DNA from: Tolypocladium sp. Sup5 PDA-1
Lineage: Eukaryota; Ascomycota; Sordariomycetes; Hypocreales; Ophiocordycipitaceae
Reading direction: 5' to 3'
Assembly (NCBI GenBank): GCA_000750105.3
Contig: JPHH03000011.1
Span: 721,976-785,975, forward strand
DNA: 64,000 nucleotides
The notes beneath the pieces were generated by a model. It saw only the letters and a list, made by a program, of their open reading frames with translations, was not told the origin of the DNA and ran no database searches. Below are positions 36,222-45,192 of the stretch, in pieces. Position 1 is the first letter of the stretch; each line of letters begins with the position of its first letter. A program made the translations under genes and the position numbers.

Positions 36222-37054
36222 GCGATTCAGCTAGGAGCATGGATTGGCATGCGTTAAAGGGGTACCTGCGAGATACATATCAAGGATATACGACTGCATG
36301 ACGACTTTTACGATTGGAGCGGTAGTACAACGGGGATGTAGCTTCTTACACATGCGGCAATGAATGCAACACTCCAGGGAGCTGGTCCTCCGACGATGTT
36401 GTTGTTGTCTAGCCACGGGAAGTGACGAAATGAATGGCCACGGAGCCGATGAGCGGCGCGGTCTCGGAAGATAGGGTGAGTGCCTCTCAGAATCTGGCTC
36501 TTCAGTAAATGGATGGCTTGGAACAGGCCGTCTTGCCGTCGCGGCGGGGAAGATGGGCATGACGAATTGGCCGGAATCTGGGGTATTGTTAACCAGGGTT
36601 TGGTCTTGGGACGAGACTCGGAGGGCGCTCTGGGCCTGTGGCTGACAAATCGCCGCAATGCAACCTGGTTAACAATGATAAGTCCGAGGCAGTAGGTCTG
36701 GGGCTTATGGATGGTGAAGGCTCCTACAGGGATGGGTCGGAGCTCCGAAGGCATCGGCCGGGATGTGCTCCGCGATGCCGTGTTGACGGAGCTCACCAGT
36801 AGGCACAAGCATTCATGCAGTGTAGCTCATCACGAGTTGCAAGATTTGGAGAACCGCCCACCGTATCAGGTGAGAGTCGCGCACGGGACAACGGCAAGTG
36901 GATGAGATATGGCTGTTATACGTACAAATGCCAATGTCAGCTCTACTTGAACGTTTGCATGACCTTCACCCTCACATCGACGTAGCGCTATCCCCTTGTA
37001 TCGTGACAACCTCTCATCAACACAATCACGACCCCCATCGCCATCGCCATCATT
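36222..37054. other. Intergenic, no supportable gene
   Basis: This is the 3' flank of the DUF3292-type gene and the upstream part of the metallo-beta-lactamase pseudogene. The open frames are short and overlapping. Nothing else was recognised. Confidence 0.45.
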
Positions 37055-37991
37055 ATGCCCTTCGCCCCAGAGCCATACGACCCCTCGGCAACGGAGGACT
37101 TCGTCGTCTGCTCCACCTGCGGCACGCAGTTCCCGACACCCCCCGTAGCGGCCTCGCGACATGCCACGTCTGCGACGACCCTCGCTAGTACGTGCCCGCC
37201 TCGGGCCAGTCCTTCACCACGCTCGCCACCCTGCGCGCCAGCGATCACCGCAATGACTTCACCCCCTACGCCCCAGACCCGTGGCTCACGTTCATCGTCA
37301 CGTCGCCCAGGGTCGCCATCGGCCAGCGCCATCCTCGTGCGCAAGCCGGGGGGGGGGGACATCTAGTGGGACTGCGTGACATACATTGATGACGAGACGG
37401 TGGCACGGATCAGGGCGCAGGGCGGGCTCAAGGCCATCGTGATTAGGCATCCACACTTTTATAGCACGCAAGTGAACTGGGCGAGGGCGTTTGCGTGCCC
37501 CGTGTACGGAGTACCTCGCGGCCGAGGACTTGAAGTAGACAAAGGTCAGCTCGAGCCACCAGGTGCCCGTTACGGCGACTGACACGGAGATCACCGGCGC
37601 CGGCGGCGCAAGGATCGTCAAGCTGGGAGGCCACTTCCGGCTCGGCTCGCTGACCGTGTTGTTCAACGACCGGCTCCTGTGCGCCGAGACGCTCATGACG
37701 ACGGCCGCCGGCGTGGGCGAGTGGGACGCAGACAGCAACGGCGCGCCGCGACCCAAGCCGTCGGGACCTGAACTCGTTTTCCTTCCTGTGGAGCATCCCG
37801 AACTACATCCGCTGAGTGCCGGTGAGATAGCGCGCATGTAGGGGGTCCTCCGGGGGTACGAGCTCCGATCGACGCATGGTGGCATGGACATCGAGGATGA
37901 GGACGTCAAGGCAAGGGCATTGGAGAGCATGAAGATTCAAGTCAAGTCAATGGGCCACGGGGGGCATCGATTACGAGCGAGGAGCCATGAG
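37055..37991 (+). pseudogene. Broken metallo-beta-lactamase superfamily gene
   Basis: Pieces in successive frames read as one protein. MPFAPEPYDPSATEDFVVCSTCGTQF comes first, then CHVCDDPR, GQSFTTLATLRA and AILVRKP. LKAIVIRHPHFYST (the H-x-H metal motif region) follows, then ITGAGGARIVKLGGHF and LTVLFNDRLLCAETLM, and finally THGGMDIEDEDVKARALESMK. Four in-frame TAG codons interrupt it (37186, 37364, 37536 and 37839), and at least four frame changes occur. One of these is a 7-bp insertion that creates TACGGAGTAC at 37504-37513; another is near a G run at about 37350. At least three stops fit CAG or TGG mutated to TAG, the RIP-type transition. The third histidine expected after HPHFYST appears as Gln. 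I recall intact fungal relatives of about 300 aa that act as hydrolases. This copy cannot be functional unless the sequence is faulty. Confidence 0.85.
37504..37513. repeat. TACGGAGTAC decamer inserted in the metallo-beta-lactamase pseudogene
   Basis: Removing 7 bp here (GGAGTAC) restores the frame VYLAAEDLK from GTGTAC..CTCGCGGCC. The decamer is one of at least 11 exact copies of this word or its reverse complement in the window, and it is the only one inside a former gene. Confidence 0.7.
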
Positions 37992-38422
37992 TGAGTTGCA
38001 ACACACGTTTCAACATGGACTGGACACGCCATGTGTACTACGGTTAATATTAAAAGCTAAGAGTAAGTTGGACAGGCCGGATGGGCCATGGTTCATCTCA
38101 ATCTAAAGGTAATAGGGGTATCGAGTATGCCTTGCAAGGCAACATAATAATAATGAAGAAGAAAAAGGAGAAGGAGAGAAATCCCATCCTGTTCCGTCCC
38201 AATGCCCAAATCCGCGCATGCCCGGCCCTGTACTCGCATATCCTTACCATCCTGCGCATTCATCTCCTTCCTTCATGATGCGTTGTCCCCAGATGATACT
38301 TATTGCCATAATTAAGTTGAGGAAACAGTCCAAGTTCGTCAGTCGTCGTCTCCCATGTCAACAGCCATGTGGCCATCGTCGTCGTTTCTCACATAATGCC
38401 GTCGACCAGCAGACCAACGCCA
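37992..38422. other. Intergenic between pseudogene and the 157-aa gene
   Basis: This spacer of 431 bp includes an A/G-rich stretch at about 38153-38182. No gene or repeat was recognised. Its right end is the 3' flank of the minus-strand gene. Confidence 0.5.
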
Positions 38423-38988
38423 TTAGTGCCTGCTCCAAAACTTGCGCTTCGGTTTCTGCTTCGTCGGCGTCGTCGGACCAGACCGGAGACAGCCGTCGAG
38501 CATCTGCCAGCCCTCGTCGGGGAGGTCGACCACGGAGTTGTTGAGCGTGTCGATGATAAAAGGGTTCGCTGGTTGATGGCCCGTGTTAGTCTATCGTCGA
38601 ACCAGGCTCGACTCTCCCCGTGAACGACGGCGCTTGTGAGGCCTGAGACTAAAGACTTACGCATGAGGTAGAGGCCCGCTTCGCCGGCACTCACGGCCAG
38701 ATCTATCCTCGTCGAGTTGTAGCAGCCGTACCGCCGCTGCAGCTCTAGCATGCACTTCCACAGCTCGCCAGTCTCATCGGCGCTCATGCCCTCGCAGCTA
38801 CGGCTCGACGTGGACGTGGCGCTAGCTTGCCTGCCGCGGCCGGCGTTGTTGTTGTGGTTTTCAAAGGAACGCATCGAGGGCCGGCGTTGAGCTTGGGTGC
38901 CGTCATCTTGGTGGGAGGTCCATGAAGCGGTGGAGGCAGTGGAGGAGGCGGAGGAGGATGGGCGGCGTAGGGCTCGGTGGTGGTGCAT
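38423..38988 (-). CDS. Conserved small fungal protein, 157 aa, unknown function
   Basis: Two exons on the minus strand: 38988-38661 and 38568-38423. The intron is 92 nt (GTAAGT..ACCAG) with a GACTAACAC branch site. The N-terminal half is Ser/Arg-rich and disordered, beginning MHHHRALRRPSSSASS. The conserved-looking core reads ELWKCMLELQRRYGCYNSTRI, then AGEAGLYLM. It continues across the splice as PNPFIIDTLNNSVVDLPDEG and WQMLDGC, ending in a basic tail KQKPKRKFWSRH. The splice is chosen because it alone continues this globular segment; reading through the intron gives Arg/Ser-rich nonsense. I do not know a function. It is a cytosolic or nuclear candidate with no signal peptide or membrane span. 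An upstream in-frame TTG was ignored in favour of the ATG. Confidence 0.7.
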
Positions 38989-41900
38989 ATTGCGTTGCTG
39001 TGTTTCACCTATTGGGTACAATAATTCTGCTCTTGATGGCTGATGCTAGTGGTTGTTTTTGTGTGGTGTTGAGTCCGAGTGATAACGTAGATCGGGACGT
39101 CCCCATCAAAAAGAGACGGAGAGAGGGGCAGCTCGGGGCCTTTTAAAAGTCTACAAGGCGACGACGACGAGAGACATCGAGGAATGCTAGATTTGGCCCT
39201 AGCCTGCTTTTCTTATGATTCCTCGTCTGCGTCTGGGTGTCCATCGTATGTCTCAGACGACTGGATGGGTGTGGGTCGCGGCGTCGGCTTTTACAAGTTC
39301 CTCCGTAGATGATGTAGAGACAGAGTATCACCTCACCCCTTCACTTTGGACCCGCCGAGGGGTTCACAGGGTCGCAGTGCTTTGCTCATCCTCCGCCGGG
39401 GCCTGGCGGCGACAGCGACAACTTAAATCGTCTTAACTTGTCAATGACCCGCATACTGCTATTTGGCTTGCCCTCTTGGCCATTTGATGGCGTGGTCGAC
39501 GGCCGCAGACAGCGTCGCCATCCGTTCGGTGGTCGCCTCACTTTATGCCCTTTATGCGCGGCATAGGACAAAATGGTGTGAGTCACGCTTCACCGACGAG
39601 ACAAACATCAGTCATCGCGGCCAAAGGCGGACAACGGTGGGTGGCATCGGAGAGGTGAGCGAGAGAGAGAGGGTGGAGAGATGGGCACGGAGGCAGACGA
39701 CGGCCCCATCAACGGCAGTCACATCACATACCAATCACCTCAAGCCCAAGGTTTTAAAGTCGGGCAACCAGTCTAGGAACTTGGAAGCACCCAATAAGTG
39801 CCGGGAGGACGAGTCGTGATGTGGCACGCCCGCCGGCATTTCCTTGCTAGGGTAGGGCTGGCGCGGGATGTCTTGGTCGGTGCTCGTCAGTCAGCCAGTC
39901 AGTCGACGATGATGAATGTCTATCGCCGCCGCCTTTCTCGCTGTCCAGCCTGTGCGAGGTGACTCGTCGGGTTTGCTGCCGTGCTCCATCCGTATCCTCG
40001 TGAGCCGACTTTGAGTTGTATGCAACCTTGCGGCAGCACCAGACCGATACATGGCGCAAAAGAAGACGGGGGAGATGGCGTTTCTGCTCGCTGCCTGGGC
40101 TGGAGCACGGCAGAATCAGGTGTCCATTGCCAGCGCCAGGGCCGAATTCGCCAGAGAATCAGCCAATGCGGCAACGGGGGACTGGCTGGCCCCCACCCGC
40201 AACGGCTCCGATGGACGGCAGGACGATCCGATGCGGATCTGGCATCGGGGATGGCAATGGCGGACACGAGCATCAAGATTTCGCAGCGTCCCGGACGGCC
40301 ATCCCCTTCGGGGCCACGCTGCGGCAGCGTTGCGGCCGGAACGTGTGGAGATTCCAGCCGATGCCGAGAATAGGGGACGGGCGGTCCGTGTTCCATCCGG
40401 GGAGAGCGTCGTAACGGAACATGGGCTGTGTGGTGTTCAGCGTCTCCTGGAGTGGGCGAGGTGACCTTGGGCGGCTTTTAAAATGGTAAGATGCCCAGAG
40501 CTGGGTGAAAGAGGAATGCGGCCGGAGGGCAACACGGAGGTGGCATTAAGTCGCGAGGTATCCGTAGGTACGGGCACGTTAAATTGCCCAAAATAAATAT
40601 CTGACATCCGGGGATGCCTGTCTGTCTTACGCTCTCTTCTCCTTGTCAATCTCCTTGTCTCAGAGATTGGTGATGAACTGATGTTGATCCGCCTGTCAAC
40701 TCCACACCCGGGACACAAAAGGAGCTCGTATTCGCACGCGACCTCGCCAACAGCCAGCGGGAGACGGCCGAGGTGGCTGATCGGGCTGGGCGGGGAGTTG
40801 AGCCTCGTAGGGCTGCCATCCATTCCGAGTGCGTACGAGTACGAGTACGGAGTACTCCGTACGAAGTATCCGTAGTCCGTATGTAAATACTATTTGCATG
40901 CGTGGACGAAATGGGTAATTCACCTCGTGGGATGTCTTAAGGGTGGCAGCTGTCCTCTGTACAGTACTTCGTAGACTCGAGCACGGAACAAATGGCACGG
41001 CAGGACGAAGCGAGCTGTTTCTGTTTCTTTTCCTGTTTTAACCTGCCCCTGGTGGTCGCGCCTCCATCGATCCACAGCGGGGCTCTGCCAACTCTGCCAA
41101 GCCTCCCCGTCCGTCGCAGAAATTTACGTGCCATCGTCATGCATCCATCCGCGATCCATCCATGATGGCATACAAAAGCCACCATCGATCAACCCGCGAC
41201 CCGGAGCAGCACCAGAACCAGGCTCTCTATCTTGAGCCTCGGACGTGACAATGAAACTGGCTTTGTTACCGACGCCCATGCTCTTGCTGGTACGGCGTTA
41301 CGGTTTTGCGGCGTGTAAGCTACCGTGGAGCCATTGATGCATACCAGGGCACAGCAGACTTGGCCCAAACCAACAGTGTCAAGGTACTCCGTAGTACTGG
41401 CCAGACCTTGGTATTACTACGCGAATGTACTCCGTATAGATGGATTCGCATGGCTCTCGCCGACGATGCTGAGTGGCGCTGGGGAGGTCGCAGCATTCTC
41501 GCAGGATTCCCGTGCCATGCTCGTCTTGGCCGGCGGGCCGTCCCCATACTGGACCCTTTTCTCGTATTGAGCATCTATCTTGCTTACTTCTCCTTTCTCC
41601 TCACCAATCCAAGCCCCCCTTTACGCCCTCGTTACACAGGGACATATCCGGTATCTTATTACGGCCGGAGGGGATTGTCCGGGTTCTCGTGTTCCTCTGT
41701 ATCCTGCGCCTCACACCCCGACGGGCCCGCCAGTCCGGACGTGAGACTCGTTTGTATTCCCCTTTGAAAGACGAGAAACACGGAGACGGGTAATACCAAT
41801 CGACCTGCTTCGGTGTACTCGTAATACGTCGATTGTCGAACTCGTTCCTCCCAACCCCATTGTCGACGGGCGCTTCGCGTTTCGTTCGACGAGTGGAGGA

Positions 41901-42091
41901 CAGAGATCGGGGACGACAGCCGACACACTTGGCCGTCGAGCCGTCAATCACGAGCAGAGTTCCCTGAGCAGCATTGACAGAGCAGCCCCCGTCATCCTAA
42001 TCGAAGCTCGCATCATAAGCCAGAACCGAGACGCATCTGATACCGACCGAGGGTACGACAGAGGGGGTCCGTCCCTCCCCTTCCACCGACC
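38989..42091. other. Intergenic 3.1 kb with a cluster of TACGGAGTAC-type decamers
   Basis: There is no gene that I would defend. A 137-codon ATG frame at 40051-40464 overlaps equally long frames on other strands and has no motif. TACGGAGTAC/GTACTCCGTA copies lie at 40846, 40852 (overlapping), 41384 and 41427, and a GTACTTCGTA at 40964, the densest cluster in the window. The last few hundred bases are the leader of the glycosyltransferase gene. Confidence 0.45.
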
Positions 42092-43462
42092 ATGCCCATG
42101 TTCGCCATACGCGGTCGCCGTCTCGTCCTTCTCGCCGCCATCATCTCCACGCTCCTCATCCTGCTCGTCGTCCAAGAAGGCCCCAGGGCCACCGCCAGGG
42201 AGTACCTCGACAAAGTCGTCCACAGTGACAAGAGCGACGACGAGAAGAAAGAGCTGCCGCAGGTCAAGTTCCTCCCCGAGCCCGCATGGACGCCTCCGCC
42301 CATCAAAGACCCCTTCCCTGCGCTCAATACGGCCGAACCGCCGCCAGTTCCCACGTGGAACAGGCCCAAGAAGGACGCTCACAAGCAGTATGGCATCGAA
42401 TACGCCCCTCCCCTCTTCATCGGCTTCACCCGTACCTGGCCCGTCCTCCTACAGGCCGTGGTCTCCTACATCACCGCCGGCTGGCCGCCCGAGCAGATAT
42501 ACGTCGTCGAGAACACGGGCGTCCAGCGCGCCAACGCCCAGGGCAAGCTATCGCTGCAGAACCCCTACTACATGAACTACAAGCAGCTCAAGAAGCTCGG
42601 CGTCAAGATCATTCAGGCGCCGGTGCTCATGAACTTTGCCCAGCTGCAAAACTTCTACACCCACATGGCAGGCATCAACAACTGGCCCTACTATTTCTGG
42701 TCGCACATGGACGTCCTCGTGCTGTCCTACGAGGACGGCATGGATGGCATCACCCCCAAGGCCGGCGAGGAGGGCTACAAAACGGTCTACGAGCTCTGCC
42801 TGACGGAGCTCAACCGCACCATGCACAGCGACGAGCGCTGGGCCGACAAGTTCTTCGCATACGACCACCTGACGCTCGTCAACCGCGAGGCTTACGAGGA
42901 GGTCGGCGGCTGGGACACGTTTATTCCGTACTACATGAACGACTGCGACATGCACTCACGCCTGCTCATGCACAACTGGACGCTGACAGATGCCAAGGCC
43001 GGCATCATCACCGACGTCAGCGCCGTCCTCGACGACTTCCGCGCCTTTTACCGCGACCCCGCCGTCGAGCCCGCCTTTACCGATCCGAATCCGCCGCCGC
43101 CGAAAGCCGAGGACAAGGACAAGAAGCAGGGGGGAGGAGAAGAGCAGGAGGGGACAAAGGAGGCGCGCGCCCTCGACGGCAGCGCCCTCGAGTATTATGA
43201 GAAGCTCAAAGAGGTCGCCAACCACATGTTCCACTACAAGCACGGCGATCGCGGGCGCAACACGTGGCAGCTCGGCCAGCAGGGCGGCAAGGGCGAGCCG
43301 TTCTACTATCCGTCCCGCGGCATCGCCGAGGCCATGGACCTGCTTACCGAGGCGGGACGCGAGGTCTACCGGCGGAAATGGGGCCACCGGGACTGCGACC
43401 TGCTAACCGGCACGAGGCTCAGGCTAGAGGACCAGTGGCTCGTTGCCAAGGACTGGGAGTGA
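42092..43462 (+). CDS. Putative type II membrane glycosyltransferase (GT-A fold), 456 aa
   Basis: An intronless frame with good codon bias. A short cytoplasmic tail (MPMFAIRGRR) is followed by one hydrophobic anchor (residues 11-28), then a proline-rich stem and a catalytic domain, the plan of a Golgi or ER type II enzyme. The domain starts LFIGFTRTWPVLLQAVVSYI with QIYVVENTG (residues 108-143). An acidic metal/sugar-nucleotide site of DxD type may be WSHMDV at 203-208. The motif VGGWDTFIPYYMNDCDMHSRL (271-291) resembles the G-G-W/F-D..E/D-D-x-D acceptor segment of GT2-like enzymes. A low-complexity acidic/lysine insert (about 330-360) precedes the conserved C-terminus. The donor and acceptor sugars are unknown; a role in protein or cell-wall glycosylation is inferred. 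The gene is intact. Confidence 0.72.
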   Translation: MPMFAIRGRRLVLLAAIISTLLILLVVQEGPRATAREYLDKVVHSDKSDDEKKELPQVKFLPEPAWTPPPIKDPFPALNTAEPPPVPTWNRPKKDAHKQYGIEYAPPLFIGFTRTWPVLLQAVVSYITAGWPPEQIYVVENTGVQRANAQGKLSLQNPYYMNYKQLKKLGVKIIQAPVLMNFAQLQNFYTHMAGINNWPYYFWSHMDVLVLSYEDGMDGITPKAGEEGYKTVYELCLTELNRTMHSDERWADKFFAYDHLTLVNREAYEEVGGWDTFIPYYMNDCDMHSRLLMHNWTLTDAKAGIITDVSAVLDDFRAFYRDPAVEPAFTDPNPPPPKAEDKDKKQGGGEEQEGTKEARALDGSALEYYEKLKEVANHMFHYKHGDRGRNTWQLGQQGGKGEPFYYPSRGIAEAMDLLTEAGREVYRRKWGHRDCDLLTGTRLRLEDQWLVAKDWE

Positions 43463-44140
43463 GGCGTGACTTGACGCGTGCAACGAGGCATATACAAATA
43501 CCCGCTGGCTGTCTCTTTAAGTGAGTAGCGGGCGAGGACCTGTCAGGCTTGTAATACTCGGCGCTGTTGTACGATGCGTCACGGGAACGGTTCATCTGAC
43601 CTAAGAGTTACTGTACTGATTGGACACTGCGGAAACAGAGACGGCAACGTATAGAAGACGAGCACAATATGCCAAGGGAGGATTCTTCGATTCCATTGTT
43701 GTCATCACGTACACCAACAACTTCCTGGAATATGGACTTGGAATATTAGGCAAATGTACTTGTACGTTTATACCAACTGTACGGAGTACATGCATGAATT
43801 AGTATCAACGGAGACGGATGGGTCTTATGTTTGGAAATACCTAGCGTTTCGGTTCCAACATTGGTGCTGGAAACCTCACGGCCTACGAAGTATATTCAAT
43901 CTCTAATCCAGCTATGTCGCAGTAACTAGGAAACGGCCGAGGGCAACCGCCGCCTCGTAAGCCAATCACGCTCGGGGTGCAGAATAAATGCACGCACCCC
44001 GGATTAAGTGCTTGAATTGCTGTAGCGAGAATAGATGCAATAACGGATGAAGGAATAGACACAACAGCTCCCGGCCCCACCCCCGCAGCGGACCCGCTGG
44101 AAACAGCCACTTCAGCTCCGCGGGGACCGGACCGGCGGCG
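43463..44140. other. Intergenic, no supportable gene
   Basis: This is the 3' flank of the glycosyltransferase gene. A TACGGAGTAC copy lies at 43780-43789. No other feature was recognised. Confidence 0.5.
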
Positions 44141-44560
44141 TCAGTCATGCATCATTGCAAAGTCACCATCACGTTGGCCAATCATGACGAGATTCACGCT
44201 ACCCAGACTCTGGTGGCGACGATGCCAATGAAACGTTATGGTATTCCTGCCATTCAGTTGAGCTGGATGAATGCCCGCCCGTCGCCTCCGCGCCGCCGGC
44301 GTCTCTCCGGCTCCCTTCCCCTGCATGATCCTCGTCCGTCGCCATGCCCGCGCAAAGCCAATAGCCATCATGGTCATGTAGCCGAATCCCAAAGAATACC
44401 AAACTCCCCGAGGCAATGATGCAGTAGCCCAGATGCAAAAAGCGAGAGAGGTGCAGAAAAAGGTGGCGAAAACGCCACAGAGAGTGCGAGAACAAAGCGT
44501 GTCTATGATGCGCGCGTGGGTGACGTGACGGCAGAGTCAAGGCATGTAGGTATCCGCGTG
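44141..44560 (-). pseudogene. Possible small membrane-protein gene or remnant lacking a clear start
   Basis: On the minus strand, one frame gives a convincing hydrophobic stretch. It reads GVFATFFCTSLAFCIWATAS, continues PRGVWYSLGFGYMTMMAIGFARAW, and is followed by a basic tail. It looks like two membrane helices with a positive-inside end. The frame is closed by a TGA a short way upstream with no ATG before the first helix, and I found no good GT donor nearby to bring in a 5' exon. It is therefore either a decayed gene, or a gene whose first exon I cannot find, or chance. No family is recognised. Confidence 0.3.
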
Positions 44561-44880
44561 CCGCAGCAGTCGGTGCAAAAGTCATGTAGGAGGTAGTGGT
44601 GAGCTGTATCAGTCTTGGACTCTTGGTGCTCGGCTGCTGCTGTATATCCGCTGCGAGAAGAGCAAAGAGTAGTAATCTATGGCTCATCTATGAGCCAAGA
44701 TGAGGGCGCTGCTGTATCTTGATGTATGTCTGTCGTCAAGATCGATGCCGGCGCAAAGGCGCAGCCGAGTCGGCGGAGGGAGAGAAGAGGAGTGGCCGGC
44801 GGCATCTGGTTGAGGAACCGTGACGGGACCGGGTAGCACACGGGAGAGCGAGAGTCAGGCAACGTCGCGTCCAGCCCGCC
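44561..44880. other. Intergenic
   Basis: This spacer of 320 bp lies between the possible membrane-protein remnant and the His-tailed protein gene, both on the minus strand. Overlapping frames only; nothing was recognised. Confidence 0.4.
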
Positions 44881-45192
44881 TCACTTGTGGTGATGGCTCT
44901 TGCTAGAGCTGCCCTTGTGGTGCCTTCTCGTGCGCTCCCGCCCCCGGCGCTCCTCGCCATGCGCGTGCTGGTCGTTGCCGTGGCCATCGTCGCTGCTGCC
45001 GCTGCTGAGGCGCCGCCGCTCCTCCTCGTACCAGGCGCTGAGGGACTTGCCACCAAATGTCAGGTCCTCGTCTTCGATGACGGTGGGTTGGACCCAGGTA
45101 TGGGCGTTGGGGTCGACCTCGCGCGCCGAGGTGTCGAGGGCGCGGAGGTTGGGGACGAGGTAGTAGGTCGCCTCTGACGACTTGGGCGACAT
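44881..45192 (-). CDS. Small hydrophilic protein, 103 aa, His/Arg-rich C-terminus
   Basis: An intronless frame from an ATG at 45192 to a TGA ending at 44881. The first two thirds look folded and conserved (MSPKSSEATYYLVPNLRALD, then VDPNAHTWVQPTVIEDEDLTF and GKSLSAWYEEERRRL). The last third is low-complexity, with S, D, H, R and K, and ends KGSSSKSHHHK. There is no signal peptide or membrane segment. The upstream extension of the same frame is Ser/Arg-rich and unlikely to be coding, so the ATG at 45192 is chosen. I do not recognise a function; the composition suggests a small cytosolic or nuclear protein. Confidence 0.6.
   Translation of the reverse strand: MSPKSSEATYYLVPNLRALDTSAREVDPNAHTWVQPTVIEDEDLTFGGKSLSAWYEEERRRLSSGSSDDGHGNDQHAHGEERRGRERTRRHHKGSSSKSHHHK

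Noticed and set aside
40051..40464. 137-codon ATG frame (MAQKKTGEMAF...)
   Set aside because: Three plus frames and one minus frame are open together; no motif and no splice structure. Possible, but not supportable.
42286..43200. 304-codon plus-strand frame inside the glycosyltransferase gene
   Set aside because: Out-of-phase Arg/His-rich shadow of the real frame 42092-43462.
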